Shown in pieces: positions 11,601 through 24,653 of a DNA stretch of 58,770 nucleotides. The first letter of the stretch is position 1. Every line of letters starts with the position of its first letter. This stretch comes from Phaeoceros laevis. Taxonomy: Eukaryota; Anthocerotophyta; Anthocerotopsida; Notothyladales. A program made the position numbers and the translations under genes. The notes below the pieces were generated by a model. The model saw only the letters and a program-made list of their open reading frames with translations, did no database searches and was not told where the DNA came from. The stretch covers positions 191,931 to 250,700 of the forward strand of contig JBNGIQ010009547.1 in NCBI GenBank assembly GCA_049999765.1, written 5' to 3'.

Positions 11601-12667
11601 CATGTTGGGCATATGCTGCAGCCATAGCATTCCACAAGACTACGTTCTGCTGGGGCACTCCATCAAACACAGTCCGAGCATCCTCAAGGCTCCCACATTT
11701 CCCATACATATTAACCAGCGCAGTGGACACGAACATGTCAGATTCACACCTGTACATCATGGCTTCAGTGTGGATGCGCTTGCCTTCATCCAGGTCGGAT
11801 GTGCTGCCACATGCTTTCAGAAGGCAGACAAATGTGTACGTGTTTGGCTGCACTCCTTCCTCTTTCATGGAGTTATACATTTTCAGTGCCTGCTCATGTT
11901 GCCCGGTCACGGTATAGCCAGAAATCACGGCTGTCCATGACAGAACTGTTCGGTGGGGCAGCCTGTGAAATACCTCAAGTGCATCTACAAGGCATCCGCA
12001 CTTCACCAATGTGCTCACTACGCTTTCCCCAAGAAGCCCGGTAGACTCCAAACCAAGTTTAGACAGATGGGCCTGCACCCGCTTGGCTTGAGCCAAAGCC
12101 TTCGCTTTGGCACACGCTTCGAGGAGATATGCATACAGACTAGCCGAAGGCACACTGGTCTGCTGGTCCAGGAGATGTAAAGCTCTGTCCAACTGTCCCT
12201 CCTGGCAGAAACCCTCAAGCTCACTGCCTACACCAGGAGACTCTCCTAACCCACTTCGTGCATTGGCATCCAAGGTGTGTAGCCAAGAATCTACCCAAAT
12301 AGGCTTGTGCTGATCGTTCAGCCAGAGAGGTTCTTTTGATCTCTTGTGCCGGAAGTCGGGGTGCCTGGGGCTCCTCTGCAAGCATGTAGAGGCTGTGTCA
12401 GGGAATGTACTACATGACACAATTGCAACAGTTAGACGATCCCCAACAGACAGGCACCCGCAAGGCGCTGAACGGATGAGGTGGTCCTGCCTTTTCCAGC
12501 CTGTTGTCCCACCATTCCAGCGGGTTAGAAAAGAGATCTTTCCACAGCTGCATCTGTCTCCTTTCAGGACTTTCACCAGGATCTAGAAAATCAACAGAGG
12601 TCCTGTTGGTGCTTGAGGCCGGTGGAACCATGACACTTACAGCAGGAGAACGTACAGATCCCGCCAT
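8605..12667 (-). CDS. PLS-class PPR protein with E domain and N-terminal OSB-type PDF motif
   Basis: Two exons on the minus strand (12491-12667 and 8605-12375) give about 1,315 residues. PPR proteins bind organellar RNA; PLS proteins with an E domain usually serve C-to-U editing or other RNA processing. Seen: about nine P-L-S units recognised by repeated MYGKCGS and VFDGL blocks, and a C-terminal E domain (GQSWIELQEGVHSF), with no DYW deaminase domain after it. The N-terminus carries EWWDNR (51-56) followed across the intron by PDFRHK (65-70) and LWL, the PDF motif known from organellar single-stranded DNA-binding (OSB) proteins. Start ATG 12667 has a strong GCCATGGC context; the long exon alone has no good ATG. 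The intron is either GC-AG (12376-12490, exact family alignment) or GT-AG with donor at 12457 (adds 11 residues). Organelle targeting is likely but inferred. Confidence 0.88.
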
Positions 12668-12912
12668 GGCCGGTTTAGGAGAACGCTGTTGGACACAACA
12701 GCACAACTGCTACCGAGTCACTTGAACGGCAAGTGCGGAGTAGATTATTGAACATTGTCCTCGGTTGAAAACGATGTAATCTCGTTTAGGGGGCTTTGTG
12801 AGTTTCTACAGCTCGAGGTTGTAAGCTAATCCTCGCCACCAAATCTCGTAGCACAGAAAGTGAAACGGATAGGGACTCGAGGAAGCGCGCGGCCGAAGCA
12901 GGCATACAAGGC

Positions 12913-13808
12913 ATGGCCGCAATGGCAGCGGTGGCAGCCTCCGTGGCGGGGCTATCCCTCAACTCCCGCTCGGACTTTTCAGGACTGTCTTCGGCCAAGT
13001 CCTTCTCCACTCGGCTACCAGTTTTTGCTGCAGCTCCATCTCAGCTACCAGGTCTCGCGTTTGTCTTTACAACTTGCTTCAGCTTGGGGAATACGTCTTG
13101 TCGTGTATTTGGAGCCTAGGCTGACCTGGGAACCAGTCCTCCAAGCAGGTTTGGTGTTGACGCCTCTGAGGATTGAAGCCAGAAATCCAACCCGCCGGGA
13201 ATCTACAAAAGTCCGGCATCGCCGCATTCGGAAGAAGGTCCGCTTGCTTTTGTCTCGTTTCTTTAACCCTGCTGCTGTAGTGGCCAATGCCGTCTGTTTT
13301 TACAGGACTTTGAAAGAGGGCAATGCTGATGCGAGCGACGGCATATTGACACTCTGGTGTGCATTTGTGAAGCTCACTGGGACAACTGAAAGGCCACGGC
13401 TTGCAGTCTTCCGATCAAATAAGCATCTCTATGCTCAGGTGATTGATGACAGTATTTCACACACCTTGGCTGCTGCTTCAACTGCGCAAAAAGCCATCAA
13501 GGAGGAGTTATCTTTGTCTGCCGGCCCCACGATTGTGAGTGATCGTTTTTCTTTGGTCTGGATGCTGCTTTGTTGCTGAAAAGCGTCTGTTGTCATCTGC
13601 GTGCAGTCATGTGCTTTGTTCTGCTTGCTCCTCTTAGAAACAGTGTCATTTTTTTCAGGACGCTGCAAAGAGAGTAGGTGAGGAGATAGCCAAGGTATGC
13701 ATAGCGAAGGGAATAAGTAAAGTAGCATTCGACAGGGGTGGTTTCGTTTATCATGGAAGAATTCAAGCTCTGGCTGACGCAGCTCGAGAGCATGGACTGG
13801 ATTTTTAG
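12913..13808 (+). CDS. Plastid 50S ribosomal protein L18
   Basis: Four exons (12913-13051, 13149-13237, 13373-13534, 13659-13808) give 179 residues. uL18 binds 5S rRNA in the large ribosomal subunit. The first 55 or so residues are Ala/Ser-rich without acidic residues until the mature part, as in a plastid transit peptide. The mature protein shows [46 protein letters not shown] and the terminal GLDF expected for bacterial-type L18. Intron 2 (13238-13372) is 135 nt and has no stop in frame. Reading through it would insert 45 residues in the middle of the conserved KK-GT-ERPRL segment, so I treat it as an intron although its donor (GTCCGC) is weak. Confidence 0.92.
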
Positions 13809-14735
13809 AGTTCCTGACTCCGTCGGACACAGCTGCCAAGAGCTGCTATTTTACTGGATGGAGATCAATCGCGTACTAGTTGACAATCCTGTTCAAACTG
13901 CTCCGAACAATTGGTCACGTTTGACAAAAGGATTGCTTGCAAGTAGAATGATCCGTGTTTGAATCCAAGACAGGATTCAGATCTCTCCTCGAAACATGTG
14001 CTATAAAGTGGAAAGCTTGGACTGTCGGTATGGGTTACACTGTCTGTTGCCCAGTGAGGGTGTAAATTAACCAGAAAGTACAAACTAGGCAGGAAAAAAG
14101 CGTCCAACAAGACTTCACCTCTTTCAGGAGCAGCTCATCTTGATTGAGGCGCCCATATCAGGTACCAGGTGCTGCCCTTGAGAAGCGACCCATTTGGGGC
14201 ATTTGTCTGGGCATTTGTCTGATAAGCGGAGGTTGAGGAGGGTCATTGAGCTGGATTGCTGAAAAACGAGAGGAAGCCTCCAGAATCTGTTCTTACTGCG
14301 CGTGATCTCCAGAAACTTCTGGAGAAGAATGGCAAAATTGCCGGCGAAATGGATACCGTTATCTTTAAGGCCCCATCACCGTAAACCTAAGAGTAACCCT
14401 CACTACAGTCGAGCTGTGGGGCCGCAATAATTCCAGCCGGATGGAGGATTTGGCGAAACCCTTGTGTCGTTGGACTTGCTTGAATCCCGCCTCGTCAGGC
14501 ATTACCGTCCGACCGCTCAACCCCCGGAGCACAGCCGGATTGGAGCCTTCTCGAGCCCTTTCCAGGATTCGAAGCTGTGAACCCCTGCCTGCAACTTAGT
14601 TGCGGTACTGTACCTGGGGTTTTCCATTGCGCCGCAGGGGCTCAGGTTCAGGGGCAAGGATTGTTGTTGCTCCGGAGGCTGGAGTACAGGATTGTGCTTC
14701 CAGCCAGCCTCAATAGCGTCGGAGGGTGTGGATTC
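13809..14735. other. Spacer and promoter region upstream of GrpE
   Basis: Holds the L18 3' UTR and the GrpE promoter, including a heat-shock-element-like palindrome at 14307-14324 and a short duplication (GGGCATTTGTCT twice near 14197-14220). No gene seen. Confidence 0.5.
14307..14324. promoter_or_regulatory. Heat-shock-element-like palindrome upstream of GrpE
   Basis: The 18-bp sequence is CTCCAGAA-AC-TTCTGGAG, an inverted GAA/TTC pair (nGAAnnTTCn) with a further partial GAG unit. It lies about 412 bp upstream of the GrpE ATG. Such sites bind heat-shock transcription factors; function here is inferred from the motif and from the nature of the gene. Confidence 0.4.
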
Positions 14736-16071
14736 ATGGCTGCACTGGCGGCGGGGACATCTGTCGGAACGGCGGCGGGCCCTAGGAATGCCTCGCCATC
14801 CCGAGTTTCAGCCTCGCTGCGCTGCAGTGTGAGCAGCAGCCTCTCCTACTGCTCCAGGGCCACCTTCCTGCCTTGCGTGAGCCTGCGCCTGGCCGGGTCT
14901 AGTGGCTCGGGTCGTGCCGTTCGGCGGCTCAGGCCCTTCTTGGTGGCACAGCGCGCCGCACAGGCGGAGAAGGTAAGAATGTCAGGGCTGCCTCCTTGCC
15001 TCTGGACTGATTTGGTGGCGCTGGCTTGAAGGCAAGCTAGCTGAGGTGTCACCGGAGCTCGGAAGGATTCGTGCCTCTGTGTCTATGAAGTCCTAGCATA
15101 ACCTAGCAAGTCACGGTGTCCATCTTCTACAGTTTGCTGTTTTGTTCAGTCTGAGGATGTTTCCGCATGACCGTGATCTATCTTTAGTTCACGCATTCAT
15201 CTTGTCAGCAGGAAGAGGAGGAGGAAGAGGAGGAAGACGAGAAACTGAATGGTGCCAATTCATCGTCCACAGCTGAAGCCCCGGTGCCCAAGACTAATAT
15301 TGTGGAAACTTTACTGAACGACCTCAAAGAGGCATTGGCAGCCAATGATGAAGATGTGGTGGCCAATCTGGAGGCCCAGCTGCGTCTTATCGAGGAAGAA
15401 CGGGAATCACTGTTCCAGCAAGTGGCAACTCTGACCGAGGATATTTCCCTGGCAAACCAACGGTTTCTTCGTCTGAATGCCGACTTCGACAATTACAGGA
15501 AAAGGTCAGAGCGGGAGAAGGACTCATTGTCCGATAATGCCAAGGGGAATGTGATCGAAAGCCTGCTGCCTATGATTGACAACTTTGAGAGGGCGAAGAA
15601 TTCGATCAAGGCCGAGACAGAAGGTGAACAGAAGATCGACAACAGTTACCAGGGCATCTACAAGCAATTTGTAGAGGTCATGAAATCGTTGGGGGTATCC
15701 GTTGTGGAGACGGTTGGCAAGGAGTTCGATCCTCAGGTGGGGCCTTGCAAGTTAGAGCATTTGCAGTTGGTCACTCGGCAAGACAGCACCTTTGTTTTTG
15801 CATTTGCTTCATCTGACTAGTGGGTTCTGCACTTTTTGGACAATGCTTGCAGTTCCATGAAGCTATAATGCGTGAGGAGTCGACACAATATGCCGAAGGT
15901 GTAGTCACACAAGAGTTCAGAAGAGGTTTTAAAATTGGAGCCAGGCTTTTGCGACCTGCTATGGTGAAGGTCTCAGCAGGCCCACCTGCTAAGTCCGACT
16001 CTGCTGCAGCTCCTACGTCTACTGAAGAAGCCGAAAAGCCAGCTGAAGTCGCTGAGGAGCTAGCAGAGTAG
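14736..16071 (+). CDS. Plastid GrpE nucleotide-exchange factor
   Basis: Three exons (14736-14972, 15212-15736, 15853-16071) give 326 residues. GrpE releases ADP from Hsp70/DnaK and so drives its chaperone cycle. Residues 1 to about 79 form an Ala/Ser/Arg-rich transit peptide. An acidic Glu-run follows, then a long helix region, and the GrpE core with RLNADFDNYRKRSEREKD, VIESLLPMIDNFERA, QFVEVMKSLGV, FDPQ, FHEAIMREES and EGVVTQEFRRGFKIG, followed by LLRPAMVKVS. The C-terminal tail is Ala/Glu-rich, as in plastid and cyanobacterial forms. All introns are phase 0 and GT-AG. The partner Hsp70 gene lies about 4 kb downstream on the other strand. Confidence 0.95.
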
Positions 16072-16382
16072 ATAACATTCAAATTTTGCAGAGGTTTTGT
16101 AGTTAAAAAGTTCAGGGTTTGCAGTTTTGCGAGTCAATTGTGGATTGCGGAACACGAGTGTCCCTCAGTCACCATTTCTGGAACCACTTGTGGACTCTTG
16201 CATCACAGAAAAAATTTCAGACAGTATTTAGGGCAAGCCGCCATCCACCATCCACCAGAACAATGCTCTACCCAATCAGTCAAAACGAGCCTGGTGACAA
16301 GTACCCAGTGATCCGGGTTCACAGTGAAAGCCTTCGATTCGGTTATCAGCGTCGATGACTGTTTACAGCCAGGCCATAACAA

Positions 16383-16680
16383 ATGTTAGTCAGTCGTGGC
16401 CCTGTTACGGGATTCAGGTCCCGAAACTGACTCCTCAGCCCCCGGATGGCAAATAGCATCCGGGGCTCGAGATATGATGAAATAAAGAATTGAGACTCTT
16501 CAGCCCTTGGGATGTCTAAGTCTCATAGATCCACAAACTCCTATATAAGTTGTTCATGTCCCATATAGTTGTAACACTAAGTTATCGTGTGCATCGTGTG
16601 AGTGTGCACTCCTCCGCTGACTTCTTCGACGAGAGTAGTAAGGTAAGACTTCACTACTTTACTTCCAGGATGCTTTTAGT
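16383..16680. mobile_element. Possible LTR-like remnant
   Basis: The segment begins TGTTAG, contains a near-perfect inverted repeat around GGATGGCAAATAGCATCC and a TATATAAG box at about 16542, the order seen in long terminal repeats. I found no second copy, target-site duplication or retroelement proteins, so this is weak. Confidence 0.2.
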
Positions 16681-17721
16681 TTACTCGTGCGTTCAATTTC
16701 ATCCGGTAGTTAAATGCTAGTTTACAAGCATTGGTGGTGTGTTGGAGGAGATTTATTTCTCCTTCTTGCCATATTGCAAGGACATGAAAGGTACAAACCA
16801 GTGTAACTATAGAATAACTACTTGTCCATGGCACCAAGTAAATTACCCTTGAAAATACTTGCAGGCTTCCAAGTCTAGACATGAGGATGTGTCCACGAGT
16901 GAAGTTGTGAAGCAAGATCCCAACACTGTCTTGGATTTGCCACTTCAAAATTCTTGAAAGTATAATTGTGAAAGTGCCCTTGCGGAGTCGGGCAAGATGC
17001 TCATCAATCTGTACAACATTTAAACAACTAGTATTGGATTCATACTACTGTAAGGCTCAAAGTGACTCCAATGCAAGAAAGAATGATTGTGAGCCAGTAT
17101 ATTGTCCAGTCATTCTCCAAGGCTTCACATCCAGTGGTGCTAGTAGTCAATGTCTGCGACGTTGGGACGATTTTGCAAAGAAGGGGTGCGGATTGCCCAA
17201 TCTTGCCTTTCTACCAAACAAAACTTTCAGCAGTTGTTAGGAGAGTGACAAGGGGCTTATCTTTGTAGGGCATCATAACTATAAGAGGGAGTAAGATCTT
17301 CCCTAGACCCTTAGTGCAACATCTTTAAATTAGAAATATACCGAAGCATGAAGAATATATGCTGAAAAGAAAATCAAACTATGAGTAATATTGATTCGCA
17401 ATATCACACGACCTTGTTATTTGTATTTCATGATCCTTCATTTTATCAGAATATGATGATCATTCAAAAAACTTCCTTCTTGGCACTTGTGAGCCAATCC
17501 ATGTATGCACAATAATAGACTTTATTCATAAAATCGAGCGCTCCCGAAATAATAGACTTCCTAGTTATTGATTATTGGTTATTGATTACTGAAGTTCTTG
17601 AGAAGTTTAGAGCCAATTGAATGTTCCGTAAAGATGACCACTCCGAAAGTTTTTAGGTCAATTTGTTCTTTAGTTGCAACCTTTTATTGTTCCTTCTTTG
17701 CTCATTGTGATGGAGCAAATA

Positions 17722-17835
17722 GAAAGCAAAGAGGGAACATCCAGAAATGTGAACTCTTTGCTTTGTGGATGATTCATCCACTCTTTGCTTTTGGATGTTT
17801 CCTCCTTTGCTTTCTTTTTGCGGATGTTCCCTCTT
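17722..17835. repeat. Imperfect fold-back element
   Basis: The left arm at 17722-17742 (GAAAGCAAAGAGGGAACATCC) is matched in inverted orientation by 17793-17814 (nearly) and by 17822-17835 (14 bp exact). Between them, 17765-17781 is a near-palindrome (GTGGATGATTCATCCAC). The arrangement resembles a small MITE or other hairpin-forming insertion. Confidence 0.5.
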
Positions 17836-18109
17836 CAACGCAACCCTCCTAGGGGCTTGCAGGGTCGTGACCACAACCTCTGTCGACTTCCGAGGTTAGG
17901 ATAGATGAGGATTCATATTAGTGAGTCCTCCTCAGATTCAGTCCATGGGAATATAGAAAGGGCACCCTTGGGGTTCTACACATTTCATGGATGGGGGACC
18001 TTTCAGCAGTTTCACATACGCTCTGCCCCATACCTAGATGTATGTGTGTTTATTGCTTAACGTCCGGCAAGGTCTGCCACGTGGTGGTCTATAGATGTAT
18101 CTCAGCCGT

Positions 18110-18170
18110 GAGATAAAGTTCGCTCGGACCTCAAAAGTAGAGTGCAAGACAAGATCGCAGAAGCTGAGAG
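18110..18170 (+). pseudogene. Fragment copied from the last exon of the plastid Hsp70 gene
   Basis: This 61-bp stretch matches, in opposite orientation, the coding sequence of the Hsp70 last exon at 20489-20548, with three substitutions and one inserted base. The matching peptide runs SDLKSRVQDKI before the frame breaks. It is too short to be a gene and is probably a relic of an inverted or transposed duplication. Confidence 0.75.
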
Positions 18171-18326
18171 GATTGAGTTTCACAAGATGTAAGAGACTAT
18201 TCCTGGTTAGGGGTTGCACCATGGGAAACTGGAGTGGGAAGAGGATGACGTTTTCCGAAAACGGTTTTCTAGGCTCGGTTGTCTCATCACTCCGGCGCAC
18301 AGACCAGAGAACGACCTTCAGACTAC

Positions 18327-18352
18327 AGTAGTCCAGGCTACCCTGGACTACT
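18327..18352. repeat. Perfect 11-bp inverted repeat
   Basis: AGTAGTCCAGG, a 4-nt loop, then CCTGGACTACT. No coding gene surrounds it and the role is unknown. Confidence 0.6.
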
Positions 18353-18970
18353 TGCTGGAGTGCTTGCCCCACCCGGTACCAGCCGCAGCCCCCAGCCAGT
18401 GGAGGTCTACTAGGAATAGAGGTCTTCCTCCTTGCAGATTATTTTACGATCCGTAGCTGCGCCCACCCGGTCTTTCAACCTCGAACTGTAGGCATGCTTT
18501 GTCACTAGTCTACATAATATATATAGATTGTTCACTCCTCCATTTCCTCCATGATGGTTTCTGGCCGAAGGATGTTTGCGAGGTCCTTATGAAGACCCGT
18601 CTACTTCTGTACGAGGGGTATGTAAAAAAGTTTGCTCGTGTCTCCCCGATAAAGAAATGGTACCAATCGGTGGAACCATGTGGGGCCCACGCCCAAGCCA
18701 GCCCACTGGTGGGGTGTGGATAGTGTGTACCAGTGCTCACCAAAAACTTTCTAACCAACCCTGAAAAATCCATCACTTCTTCCACATAAAAGTCTTTTTA
18801 TATTTTGAAAAGGTAACAACCGCCCATTTCAATCAGAGTCCCTCAATTTTCCGACAATGACAAAAACTAACCGTAAAAAATCCGTCATATGTAAAAATCA
18901 AAAGGTAGAACGTATCTCTCTCGCCATCCCTCTAGCCATGCCTTATTAGCATGGTATATGGCGCATTTGT

Positions 18971-19336
18971 TTATGGGTCGTTTGCTTGAGACTCTGTCCA
19001 TATGAACTTCTCTTCCATGCTTACATGATTTGATGAAACATCTTCCACAATAGCTTGAACTGATGTCCCACTAACAAGCACTGGAGTCATTCTTGTAAAT
19101 CTAGGTATGTTGAATAGAGTTGATGTCCCACCAACAAGCATTGGAGTCATTCCTGTAAATCCAAGTATGTTGAATAGAGTACCTCCAATGCTAGTGCTTG
19201 CATAGCCCCCCTTTCTACGGCCTTTGCTATTGTCATCATGAACTTTGCGCTTCCCCTTCCTTCCATGTAGAACTTGCGCAGCCTTGTGCCGCAAACCACA
19301 AAGAGTTGGGTGTGAACCTAAGATATGGCCATTCAT
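18971..19336 (-). CDS. Hypothetical ORF with two 20-residue repeats
   Basis: This 121-codon frame contains two adjacent copies of a 20-residue segment, TLFNI-x-x-FT-x-MTP-x-LV-x-GTS, encoded by the tandem repeat at 19062-19181. A basic stretch (HGRKGKRKVHDD) lies before them. I do not recognise a family. It may be an exon of a decayed transposon gene or simply an open frame kept open by the repeat. No splice partners or promoter are evident. Confidence 0.2.
   Translation of the reverse strand: MNGHILGSHPTLCGLRHKAAQVLHGRKGKRKVHDDNSKGRRKGGYASTSIGGTLFNILGFTGMTPMLVGGTSTLFNIPRFTRMTPVLVSGTSVQAIVEDVSSNHVSMEEKFIWTESQANDP
19062..19181. repeat. 60-bp tandem repeat, two copies
   Basis: Two directly adjacent 60-bp copies are about 90 percent identical (six differences). 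The period is a multiple of three, so it keeps the reading frame on the minus strand. Confidence 0.85.
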
Positions 19337-20264
19337 GTCTTTAGAGGTTGTCTTTAGGGGTTGATGTTAGGTTTTGGTATTTAGGTATTGGTACGATTAT
19401 TAGCAATATTTCATTCAAGGCTACATATTTTGATCATACTAGCAAGTCAACAAATCATATCAATATACAAGTAATCTTTACAATGATCTTTAAAGTAATA
19501 GGTAGCATACTTTCTACACCATATTTATACTAATCTACATACTTATACTGATCTACATATTTATACTAATCGGGAAATCCCACAATACAAAGTTACTACC
19601 GGTTTAATACTCTTTTGCATCCGGAAGATTTTTCCCCAACCGGTCAACCCTTTAAACCCTTTAAATCAACCTGTCATTATACTAGTGCGGCCGGTTTTTG
19701 GTGAGCGCTGATGTGTACATCGGGAAATGCAGCGGCGTCCGGAATAGTAGTAGTGGAGTGATGGCAAAGGGTGACGATGGGAGTGACGCCGAGGGTGAGA
19801 AGAAAACGATGAAAAGGAGAGAAGAGATGGAGACCATCAAGCTTGATAAGGGAAGAGGAAGAAGACCACCGTGGAGTGATGGCAGCGGAGAGCCTCACCT
19901 TTTTCCCTTTGGAGCGCCGCGCCGCTGCAGAAACACACGATGGCATAGCTTATCCCCGCGAGACTTCTGTCCTGCCTGCCTTCCTCCTCCCACGCCCGTA
20001 CTAGTCTATGTAGCGCAGCCGCCATAGCCAGTACCCGGCTTCCATGTAGCTAGATACCGCGATCCAATGCCTACTTTGTCCTCAAAAGCGATAAAACGTC
20101 CCATAGCACTAACCAGCCACGAAAGGACACAGGTGTTTGGGCAAGCCGCCATCTACAATGACATGGCACGACCCTGCTAGCAAATCAATCAACACGTGCT
20201 GGGTGGCAAGTATCCAACTTTATATACAGAGTACAATGTGGTTGCAGGAAGGAGCGGGAGGCTA

Positions 20265-23934
<3,670 letters not shown>

Positions 23935-24653
23935 GTCTTGAAGTTTACCGGATATATGAGGGGGAAGTTCAGCCGGAGAAAAAGAGTGCACAGTAGAGGG
24001 AGGGGAATTTTAAAAGCTCGGGGGGGAGGAGATGCATGCTAGGTTGCTGACGTCTACGTAGGCTGGGAGCTTCAAGGTATTTGGCGATGCTTCCAGAAGG
24101 CCATTCCAGCCAACACTGCACCACTGCACAGGAGCAGGAGAAGCCGAAACGGGAAGGATAGGTGGAAGGCCGACAACTACTCCGAAGTGGCAGCGAGGTG
24201 TCCGCAAGGGTGATTTATTGTGCGAAAAAGTAAATGCATTTTAAACGTGGCCTTGCCGGAGTAGTTATCGGGCATGACTAGAAATTACGTGGGGATCGTC
24301 CGCGCAGGTTCAAATACTGCCGACCACGTATGTTGTATCGTTTCTGCCATCTGCCGGCGAATGGCTTTGGAGAGAGGACGACGAAGTTTATTTATAGTGT
24401 TTGTTTGGGCAATTTCATAGAGACGACTTCATAAGTCGTTTATTAGCTGCTCGAAACATGCTGTGATTAATAGAAACGGTACAAGACCCAACCTGGCTAA
24501 TGAATCCGGCTTGATGAGCAGCACCTGCGCCTCTGCCTCCTACTTTTTAGAAACTTGATCACTTCTAGGTCAAGCAGGGTTTCTGTAAGTTGGCGGGCAA
24601 AGGTGGGAGTTGTTGTCTGACTTAAAGCAATCGGGCTTCCAGGGACCAGGATC
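23935..24653. other. Divergent spacer between Hsp70 and the HARBI1-like gene
   Basis: The two flanking genes point away from each other, so both promoters are here. Apart from the heat-shock-like site I see no clear motif and no gene. Confidence 0.5.
24091..24100. promoter_or_regulatory. Heat-shock-element-like site upstream of Hsp70
   Basis: TTCCAGAA (a TTCnnGAA pair) followed a few bases on by another TTC lies about 155 bp upstream of the Hsp70 ATG, read on the minus strand. The match is short and could occur by chance. Confidence 0.35.

Larger units (their letters stand above)
16072..20264. other. Repeat-rich spacer between GrpE and Hsp70
   Basis: A 4.2-kb stretch without a confident gene, convergent between GrpE (+) and Hsp70 (-). 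It holds an LTR-like segment near 16383-16680, a fold-back element at 17722-17835, a fragment copied from the Hsp70 gene at 18110-18170, a hairpin at 18327-18352, a 60-bp tandem repeat at 19062-19181 and AT-rich DNA near 19380-19600. It looks like decayed mobile or duplicated DNA. Confidence 0.55.

Noticed and set aside
12574-12576. GTG as the start of the long PPR frame
   Set aside because: Plant nuclear genes start with ATG. The in-frame stop just upstream and the PDF motif in the upstream exon show that the frame is entered by splicing.
13238-13372. Extra 45 residues in plastid L18 from an uninterrupted frame
   Set aside because: The segment splits a strictly conserved part of L18 and is bounded by GT and AG, so it is taken as a stopless intron.
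14577-14735. Longer N-terminus for GrpE
   Set aside because: The frame is open upstream but has no ATG before 14736; the stretch is probably 5' UTR.
15205-15492. Ser-rich minus-strand ORF opposite GrpE
   Set aside because: It is the shadow of the Glu-rich GrpE coding strand.
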